From: Trema orientale
Taxonomy: Eukaryota > Streptophyta > Magnoliopsida > Rosales > Cannabaceae
Assembly: GCA_002914845.1 (NCBI GenBank)
Contig: JXTC01000184.1
Location: 413,916 to 477,915, forward strand
Length of the DNA stretch: 64,000 bases
Direction of reading: 5' to 3'
Notes under the pieces: generated by a model
The model's database searches: none
Told to the model about the DNA's origin: nothing
Seen by the model: the letters and a program-made list of their open reading frames with translations, nothing else
Position numbers and translations under genes: made by a program
Shown: positions 55,829 through 64,000 of the stretch, piece by piece
How positions within the stretch are numbered: the stretch's first letter is position 1
How the letters are laid out: each line of letters opens with the position of its first letter

Positions 55829-58675
55829 GTTTCCGCCGGCGAAGCCACCGGCACCGCAACAGGCAACGACGGACATGGTGATAGACCAGATGCCGGACAC
55901 CCCAAAGCGTGGGTCTCACCACAGGCGGGCCCACTCGGACACCTCGTTCCGCTTCCCCAACCTCGACGACCTCCTCCTCTTCGACGCCTCCGACCTCGAC
56001 CTCACCGCCTTCCCCTCTCCATCTCCGTCCCCTTCCCCTTCTCCGTCCCCCACGCCCGCCGCACGTGCCGCCGCCGTGGCCCAGGAGTCCTCCTCCAAGT
56101 CCTCCGACGAGTCCTCCGGCCCAATCGGTGGGCCCAGGTCCAGGCCCAAGCCCTCTGCTACTCCTTCCCACATTCGGAGCTTGTCCGTGGACTCTGACTT
56201 CTTCGAGGGTTTGGGCTTCGGTGGAGACCCGGGGAAAGAGGTGGTGGTTGGGGAGAAGAGGCCTGGACGCCATGGCCATAGTAACTCCATGGATGGGTTC
56301 GGTACGGCGTCGTTTGAGGTCGACTCGGCTGTTCTTGGGATTGATGGTGTGAAGAAGGCTATGGCTCCGGATAGACTCGCTGAGCTTGCTCTGATTGACC
56401 CCAAAAGAGCCAAAAGGTTTGTTATCTTCAGTCCTCAGATTTTCTCAACTGGGTCATAATTTTTTTTCTTCTCCATTTTGATGATTTATTTTTAACATGT
56501 GAAACCATTTTCATGGTTATTATTACGTGATATATGAGACTATTTATGTTTTTCTATGTGGGTTTTTTATATTTTGCGGAAAATACTAACGATTTACTTT
56601 GATTAAGCTGAAAAATGAGAGTATTTGATTAGTACTGGGATTTGTTTTATTTCTTGTGTTTTGTATTTTATGGCTCTTATTTTGATAGATATGATCAAGA
56701 GGACTTGATTGTATTTAGGTTCTAAAGCCTTTTGTGTTAGGAATCAAAAGTCAAAGTTGGAACTTGATGCATTAGTTTTAATGGTGGGAGGTTCTGTTGT
56801 TCCATTTTCAGGATTCTCGCTAATAGACAATCTGCTGCCCGGTCTAAGGAGAGGAAAATACGTTATACCAATGAGCTGGAGAGGAAGGTGCAGACGCTTC
56901 AGACAGAAGCGACCACCCTTTCTGCGCAGGTCACAATGCTACAGGTATAGTATGACTTTTGACTTTTCTTTTTTGTGGAGGGGCGAAAATAATGAAAGAG
57001 AGTTCTTGAGGAAGACTTTTGAGTACCTGGAAATGTGTTGTTGCATCTAATTAAGGGGTGGATTGATTATTATTTACTAGTTATTAATGTTTGTTGCTAC
57101 TTAAGTGTCTTTCTGGGTTAAGACGGTCATAATTATTTAATTATCTTTACTTATTTGCTGAAAAATAAAATTATTTCTCTTTTTATAAAAATTATTATCG
57201 ATTTAAATTTTATAATTATGCTTTAAATTGTAGATGTGTGGTTTCCATCACTACCAGTTAGTGTACTAATTACTAAAGTTTCTATATCAAAAAGAGGAGA
57301 GGGGGGAGAGGGGTCTTGAAGGTAATTATTTAAGATCCTTGGATTTTTAGACATTTTCATGGTTTCCTGATCCTTCATCACACTGGGATTTAAGACTAGG
57401 TTGATCATGTGGATGTGTAACAACTAACCAGTTTCATTATAAGTTTGGTGCACTGCATTATTGATTGCTTGTTAGACACAGCATGTGTTCGCAGCAATCA
57501 TCTGCCGACAGATTTATAGTGCATCATTTATCTCTGAATGTATGTTAATCGTATAAATTACCATATAAGTTATCACTCTGTAATACAATCACCGATTTCC
57601 TTTTTTAATGAACCCAAATTATATGGTTGTACCCAACAGCTTAGTATGCACACTCAGTTATTTCATTTTTATAGAAAGTTTTTATTCCCTTCAAAGCTCA
57701 ATTTTTAATTCCAGTTCTCTATTTGCTGTCATTACAAAGTTAGCTTCAGTCCATTGATTTCTTCAGGAGTTTTGTTGTTTTGATAAGATACTCTTACTAC
57801 TCGGAGAGATTAATCTATTTTGTGCTGATGAGCTTGTTTGTTTTGCAAAGATACTAATCAGCCAGAGATTACTCTGTTCCTTGTTCAAGATATTGATTGT
57901 TTTGCTAGGACACTATGCAATTATTGATTAATGTATTTCACTTTCAGTATTAAGGTGTGTCCTGGGGTGGGTCTACTTGTTCCCTTAATCAAACCTCAGA
58001 GTTGCATATTTTTGCCTATTACATTGTTTGATTGACATAAACCCATATTAATGAAAAAAAATAGAGAAAATAGAAAATAAAGGAAGATAGAAAGATCACA
58101 TACAATTCATTCATGTTTTGCAGAGAGACACTACTGGATTAACTTCTGAGAATAAGGAGCTGAAACTTCGGCTACAGGCTATGGAGCAACAAGCACAACT
58201 TAGAGAGGGTATGCCCTTTCAACCATGTTTATACTGTAGCAGGGGAAGCATTTGAAATAGAATATGGACGTTTGGTCTCATGTTTCATTGTATTTCGGTT
58301 TCAGTTATTAACTGTTTCATGTTGATTTAGCTTCTTGGTTTACTGATCTTTAAGTAATGAATCCAGATGCCACTAGTAATTAGAATTCATGTTGCCAATT
58401 TGTTTTACTCATCTACAGCTCTGAATGAAAAACTGAGGGAAGAAGTTCAGCGACTTAAGATAGCAACCGGGCAGGTCCCCTCTGTCAATGGAAATCCTTT
58501 CAGTAGAGGACTCCCTCCTCAATTCGCCTCCCAACAGCCTGGCCTGCATCACTTTGGTAGCCACCAGAGTCAGCAGCAACAGCAGCTTCACATGCCTCAG
58601 TCATCCAACAATAACCAGACTCTTAATAATGGGCAACCTCACCTTAGCTTCTTGGACTTCAATCAAAGGGTGTAG
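55818..58675 (+). CDS. VIP1: VIP1/RSG-type group I bZIP transcription factor, four exons
   Basis: Nuclear DNA-binding regulator. Exons 55818-56416, 56812-56944, 58124-58208 and 58419-58675 join to 357 aa; all introns are GT-AG (395, 1179 and 210 bp). VIP1 of Arabidopsis is about 340 aa. The basic region (about 196-215) reads [20 protein letters not shown]; Asn204 and Lys212 have the N-x7-K spacing that marks group I, where most plant bZIPs have Arg. The zipper has Leu222, 229, 236, 243, 250 and 257, then Met264, Arg271, Leu278 and Leu285. The N-terminus has HRRAHS (Ser40), HIRSLS (Ser123) and HGHSNS (Ser157). The first two fit HxRxxS, the phospho-dependent 14-3-3 site of VIP1; the third lacks Arg. 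[12 protein letters not shown] (50-61) and the C-terminal YMDF-like end (FLDFNQRV) also match VIP1. A Ser-Pro run (67-80) and a Gln/Asn-rich tail are present. Relatives shuttle to the nucleus on osmotic or touch stress; that is family knowledge. RSG or RF2-type naming is the alternative. Confidence 0.94.
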
Positions 58676-60308
58676 AGTCATTAACAAAAATTTCAGGTCT
58701 GGTTGTCAACAGATAACCCATCTCAGGTAGCTTCTGTACATATAAATATCTATGAATATGCTGCAGTTATAAGTTGTGAAGACTGATTTTGCTAAGATCA
58801 GTCCACTTGTATCAGTTATAGGTATGGTTTTCATATTATTGCTAGGATAGGGATTTTACTTTGGAATATGTTGTAAAGCAAAACCCTGTTGGACCATATA
58901 TGGGCAGGTGGATATTGTTATATGTAATATTTATTACAAGTATTCTCTAGAGTAATCGGCTAAGGTTTAGGTACACAAATAATAATCTAGTTCATTGACA
59001 TGTTTCTCATTTGTGGTCAGGTTAAAAAGATTGTTATGTTTTCATCTTCTTTTACTTTTTTTTTCCCCCGTTTCCATTTGGTTTGAGATTCAGGGATCTC
59101 AATAGCTTCATCTTCCTCCCTTCTTTTTAGAGTTCTATTTTATTTTTACTATTGGCTCGTCCAGTTGAATTTTACAATCTTTGAGAAGTATGATACTGTA
59201 GTATGGTGCTAATATTATCTCTCGACGTACTCCACTGAGGGCTTGGAGACATGATTTGGATTCATCTCTGTGAGCCTCAATTCAAGAGTAGATGACTATG
59301 TTATAGTAGATAGCATTAAATATAAAATAAAAAATATTGAACAAGAGATAACATGGTTTTTGTTTGTTTGGCTGTTTATGCACTTATTTTTCTAGTGAGA
59401 TAACGTCGAAGTTAGGCTGATCATGCCATGTGCTAGTCCATTATTTTTATAGGAACGAAACTGAAAATTATGTTTAACAATTGATCTACGCCAAAAGCTG
59501 ACATATGCACATAATAATATATTTGCTTCAAAGTCTTCTAGTGTATTTTATTTCTACCAGCCTTGATACGTTGGAAGTATCATCGTCATCGTAAAGATAC
59601 TTTCTTCTTATATTAACAATAATAAAGACTTTACCAAAAAAAAAAAATAATAATAATAAAAAAAATAAAAAAATAATAAAGACAGAAACAAGTGTAACAG
59701 TGTCACTTGGGTGAATTATTTTTATATTTAAGAATTCAGAATCAAATTCCTGTTTTATTCAAGTTGAAGGGTATTTTCTCAAATAACGTGTTAGGCTGCT
59801 AGTCTTGTTTGGTTGGTTGATTTCTTACCGACAATTTCTTGACATCAAAATCAAGCATCGAATTTTGCCTAGATTAAATATGGGCTAGTTCTTGTTGGCT
59901 ATGCTTTGTGATGGAAGAAAGATGATTTTTATTTCTTATTTTTGGGGAAAATTAATATCGGCACTTCTAGCTTATGTCGATATTCCAATTGCATCTTTGG
60001 ACCGAAAATATTGAAAATAACACCCATGTAAACTTTATCTTTTTTCGTTCATAAAAAAAAGGTACGTTGACAAACCCTTTATTAGTCCAATTTTTGAGTT
60101 TTCATCTAAAATTAATGATGTTTCTATTAATTGATGGTTTAAATTAATGGAGCAGCATAGATGAAAGTAGAAGATTTAATTAGTATTTTTGTTTTTCGAA
60201 TTTCTTGTGGGTTTTATTGTAAATATTTTTAATAGCATTTATATTAGTCGCAATTAAGATAGAACAACAACCCATGTAATAATTCCCATTGGTGAAAATT
60301 AGTTCTTA
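58676..60308. other. Downstream region of the bZIP gene and AT-rich intergenic sequence
   Basis: The first few hundred bases should hold the 3' untranslated region; no strong AATAAA is present and the end cannot be placed. Further on is an (AAT)n/poly-A patch (59636-59680). No other gene seen. Confidence 0.5.
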
Positions 60309-60317
60309 TGATTTTTA

Positions 60318-60842
60318 GGGTTAGTGGCATAAATGGTTCTGGATATTTGTGACAGTTTGGTCCTCAAAGTTTTAATTATGTCAATTAAGCCTTTGAATTT
60401 TTTAGTTTCAAACACTTTAGTCCCTAAACTTCTAAATTGATGTCTCCTATTAAATTTCTAACAAAAAACACACGTGAGAAGCATATGGTAGCATTTAAAA
60501 AATAATTTGAGAATTTTAAGCATAAAAATGAATATCACAAAAAAGTTTTCTATAAATTTATAACTTTAAATTAAAACCCTAAAAAGTACAAATAATACAT
60601 CTATTCTTCTCTCTAAATCTTTTTTTTTCAGTTTATTTTCCTTTGAATACACTTTCAGATGCTACAACATGCTTATAACGTGTGTCTTAAGTCAGAAATT
60701 TAATAGCAAGTTCTAATTTAGATATTCTAATGACCGAAATACTTCAAATCAGAAGTTCAAGGGTTAAATTATAAAAATTAGAATTTTGAGGACCAAATTG
60801 CCACAGATTAGATAATTGAGGGACCATTTCTGCCATAAACCC
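60318..60842. mobile_element. Short TIR element (probably Mutator type), 525 bp
   Basis: The left end GGGTTAGTGGCATAAATGGT pairs with the reverse-complemented right end GGGTTTATGGCAGAAATGGT. Similarity extends about 90 bp through TTTGGTCCTCAAA and TTAAG/ACCC. The flanking 9-mers are TGATTTTTA (60309-60317) and TATTTTTTA (60843-60851), 7 of 9 matching. No coding content. The TTTGGTCC phrases are also common in LTR ends, but the inverted layout favours a TIR element. Confidence 0.68.
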
Positions 60843-61290
60843 TATTTTTTAACTAATTTAATAGTCATCGTTATTAATTTCACTGTAAAATGTCAACCAG
60901 GAAGGATCTTTTTCCAAAAGAAGTGTGGTGCTTTCTATTTCAATTTTTCGTGGTCCTCCTTACCAAGATTAATCCAATAACCGGGTGGATAATCTGTAAT
61001 TATCACCAAAAGTTTACCTAGGGGGACAAGAGCGATGATAACCATGATTTATGTTGCTATCTTTAATTTTGTTTTTTTTTTTTCTTTTTTCTTAATCATT
61101 CATTATGCTTACTTAGAACGAGGTGAATACAATATTCCTTCTTTGATTTCTTTCTTCCCTCCACTTTCCTGACTTTTCCTTTTGCTAAAGTCACTTTTGG
61201 GAGTTCTTTAGTACCCTAAAGTTTTTTCAATTGATTAAGTGTTGTGATGAGAATGAGAAGTCTTAAGTCTTGCATGAGTACCCATGGGGC

Positions 61291-62510
61291 TAGAGCTGTC
61301 AAGAAGTCCCAGCCCATTTGCACAGTTGTATAGCATAGAATGACACAACATGTTAAAAGAGGAAACTACATAGTATGTCCCTTTTTGGCATATCATGTAA
61401 GTATATATCTTTTTTTAAAAGTTTTAACATATATATCCCTTTTAAAAAACTTTAAAATTAATTTTACGAATCTACCCTTCCTTAAAATATTCTCCCGTAC
61501 GGGCTTTGGTAACGAATTGAGCTCCACAGATAGTTGAAACTCTCCTATCTAAACTTAACCTCTGATGAAGCCTTAAGGATATTATTTTTTATCTCAAAAT
61601 GTATTCGGTTATTGAAATACATAATCATATTCTCGGGGAGATGAGATCAAAATAAGTGCATTACCTTGACTAGTCGTCGGAGGTTCGAGCAGCAGAGATC
61701 GTCGGAGATAAGAGAGAAGAAAAGGAGCGAACTTGATAATGTATAGAAATGGTAAATATGGAATTAAGAGAACTTTAAAGGGAAAAAAGGATATTTTTGT
61801 ACAATAATTTTAAAAGGGATATCTATTAAAATAACTACCTATAATTGGGGTATTTGTGTTCAAAGCCTTACAATGTGAGTTGTGCCAAGTATAGTTCAAT
61901 TACGTAGGTCAGGACTCATAAGTTAAACACGATAGGCTGAGCACGACAATATATGCCTATAGGCACGACACGACCTATTGGCATGACATGGCACGACACG
62001 ATAGCATACTATACATATATGTATCATTATAGATAAGTTTTCCAATATACAACTGTTAACCTCATTAGAAGATACTTAGTCTATAATCAATTATGATATA
62101 TAAATATTTCTCAAGGTTTTTTGTAGTTCTTCTTAGATGTTAAAAGGTATTATATTTAATCTATTACTTTAGGATTTTTTTTTTTTATTTTGGTATACAT
62201 TTGAATGATTTGGAAAAAAATAATTATAAAAATGACAATTAAAATTAATATAATTTACCAATTAAATGGGTTAATTTTGGTCCAAATGAACTAGTACATC
62301 TAATCACGTGGGCTGACATGACACGGCATGAAGTACTATACAATACGACACAGTACGACATGTTAGAACATGGGCCAAATGACTGTATCGGTCCAATAAT
62401 TTAAACTTTAGGTACCACATGTCACGACTAAAATGGGCCGTGCCTAGCACAATATTAAAGTATATTTGTGCCAACATTAAAGTATATTTGTACCAAATTT
62501 AACAGCTCTA
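61291..62510. mobile_element. Non-autonomous hAT element, 1.22 kb, TSD CATGGGGC
   Basis: CATGGGGC flanks both sides (61283-61290 and 62511-62518), a perfect 8-bp duplication. The left end TAGAGCTGTCAAG and the reverse-complemented right end TAGAGCTGTTAAA form short inverted repeats, as in hAT. Both subterminal zones contain GGCACGACA / CACGACACG-type short repeats (61950-62010 and 62310-62450). No transposase frame is present; a 65-codon frame at 61340-61537 is not recognisable. Confidence 0.9.
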
Positions 62511-63195
62511 CATGGGGCAAATGAGTTCACTTTCTTAGACTTAGACATCCTCCTAATAGATTGGAGTTAACAAGTATACATCATGTTGACAAGTGTGATG
62601 TCATCACCCAGCACTCGCATTTCTTTTTTGAAAAAAAAAAATTGGGCTAATTACTGAAAAATAATGAAAGTGAAATACTAAATTCGTATTGGATTCACAA
62701 TAATTCAACGTGAAAATCATAAAAATGAAAATCACTTCGAAGGTTTGGCATGTTACATTTAACATAATTAGAACATTACTATGTATGTATGTCATTTAAT
62801 AGCTGTACGTAGAGCTAATGCGTAGTGTTTTTAATCGTCTCACCGCTTGAAGATTAAAATTTTTCGGTAAGAAAAGTTAAAGAGACAAAGCAGTATGTTG
62901 GTGTAACGTATTAGAATATATTTATGCGTTTTAACATTACTAGGGAGCGCCCAACGACTAGAAACATGATAAGGGACCTAGCCTAGCTCAAATAAAAAAG
63001 GAAGGAAGAAGAAAAAGAGATTGAAGTACATGAGCTGGTATGCTAGGTTTTCTACCTCTTACCTACTTCGACATGCTGAAATGATATATATCTAACCCTC
63101 ATAGCACTTAATTGTATATGGAAAAGGAAAATAGGATATCGAACTTCAAATTTTAACGTTCAAAGTCAATGCATTTGCTACCAAGTTTAGTCCCA

Positions 63196-63196
63196 C

Positions 63197-63232
<36 letters not shown>
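63196..63232. repeat. (GA)n microsatellite
   Basis: GA units with one AAAG interruption, at the left edge of the tandem duplication. Confidence 0.95.
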
Positions 63233-63620
63233 TCAAACTGTCCAAGTGTGTCCTTTCTTTTTTGTTTTGTTCTCCACTATTTAGAAAACTTGACCAAAAA
63301 GAAGAGGTAGAAATTATCTTCCGAACATCAATCAGACGATCTTTCCATTAACATGAAATATTTTCTTCAATGCTAATTGGGAAAAATGCATTACTCAGTC
63401 AAAAATATTAACCAATCTTTTGAGAGAAAAACTTTCCCAAATGGGTCCTTTCTTTTTTGTTTTGTTCTCCACTACCTAGAAAAATTAAACAAAATTTGGA
63501 GAGGTTGAAAGTATCTTTCAAACACCAATAGAGACAATCTTCAACTTCCATCAACGTGAAGCATTGTCTTTATTGCTAATTGGGAAGAATTTATTAGAGA
63601 GTAAAAAAATCCTTACCATT
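63230..63620. repeat. Imperfect tandem duplication, 2 x about 195 bp
   Basis: Blocks such as TCCTTTCTTTTTTGTTTTGT followed by TCTCCACTA, ATCTT..AACA(T/C)CAAT, and GCTAATTGGGAA recur in order at a 195-bp offset (for example 63251 and 63446). Confidence 0.82.
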
Positions 63621-64000
63621 TTTTTGAAGGTGTAACCTTAAAAGAATGACTATGAATACAACTTTCGGTTGAGAAACATAATGCGCGCGTGTATATGGAC
63701 TCGGTATACTGGGGAAATTAATTAAGACAATATGTACCTTGTGTTAGAAAATCTTGAATAAGAGTATTGAAAAACGTAACTAATACACTTTGCTTGCAGA
63801 GTATACAGGTAAATCACTTCAAGGATACGACAAAGCCTTTTTTTTGAATTTGTACTAAGAAAAAATGAAAAATTCACATAGCGGAATCTTAGAACAATAC
63901 TCAGTTTTTCTGGGAAGAAAACAAAAAACGAATTGCCGTTTCTATTTGGTTTTGTTCCTTTTATTTTCTTTTTTGTAACAGTTTCAACTGTTCAAAAGAA

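Larger units (their letters stand above)
62519..64000. other. AT-rich intergenic sequence to the right edge
   Basis: No gene supported. It contains a GA microsatellite and a 195-bp tandem duplication (below). The two short frames at 62604-62795 and 63169-63351 are translations of low-complexity or duplicated sequence. Confidence 0.5.

Noticed and set aside
55749-56413. Long antisense and alternate frames (176, 147 and 165 codons) over exon 1 of the bZIP gene
   Set aside because: Shadow frames caused by the GC-rich, Ser/Pro-coding exon; the bZIP frame is supported by splicing and domain content.
56417-56459. Unspliced end of the exon 1 frame ([13 protein letters not shown])
   Set aside because: Using the GT at 56417 joins Lys199 through a split Arg codon to [11 protein letters not shown]; the read-through would lose the bZIP domain.

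Overview
This is nuclear DNA from a flowering plant. It is very AT-rich, with long poly-A/poly-T runs and TA, CT and GA microsatellites, spliceosomal GT/AG introns, and two recognisable plant genes in a sea of plant transposons. The codon-rich blocks look more like a eudicot than a grass, but nothing here fixes the species. Two single-base ambiguities (36960 and 44162) mark it as assembly sequence.

Only two intact protein-coding genes can be supported. (1) On the minus strand at 10832-11515 is an intronless five-helix vacuolar iron transporter-like (VTL/nodulin-21 type) protein of 227 aa. (2) On the plus strand at 55818-58675 is a four-exon group I bZIP factor of the VIP1/RSG type (357 aa once spliced). 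Its bZIP domain is only seen after removing three introns. The two genes are 44 kb apart and nothing suggests they act together.

The rest is a record of transposition, and many elements can be delimited to the base by their target-site duplications (TSDs). From left to right: a copia 3' LTR running in from the left edge (69-554), abutting a decayed gag-like frame; a complete coding-less LTR element with PBS, PPT and TSD TAATA (2789-4964); a Tourist-like MITE (6709-6853); a 2.2-kb solo LTR with TSD ATCCC (7177-9364); a hairpin MITE (10055-10237); a near-perfect foldback Tourist-like MITE (12416-12574); six copies of a TA-microsatellite-associated MITE family; a Mutator-like element with TSD TGATAATTG (21036-22026); a probable 4.1-kb Mutator-like element carrying an orphan Ulp1-protease exon (24106-28228), with two short relatives upstream; a kilobase of degenerate TTACTAGT sequence (28790-29760); duplicated and inverted repeats around a Gypsy RNase H fragment (33388-36091); a CACTA element with TSD GCC (40800-41784); a Mutator-type MITE (42377-42528); a PIF/Harbinger-like element with TSD TAA (43480-44274); a second solo LTR (46347-47011); a long-TIR Mutator-like element with TSD TATGAAAAA (49792-51296); a hAT-like element with GC-rich ends (52646-53250); a short TIR element (60318-60842); and a hAT element with TSD CATGGGGC (61291-62510). 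No tRNA, rRNA or CRISPR was seen. Most short open frames in the window are translations of these repeats, not genes.
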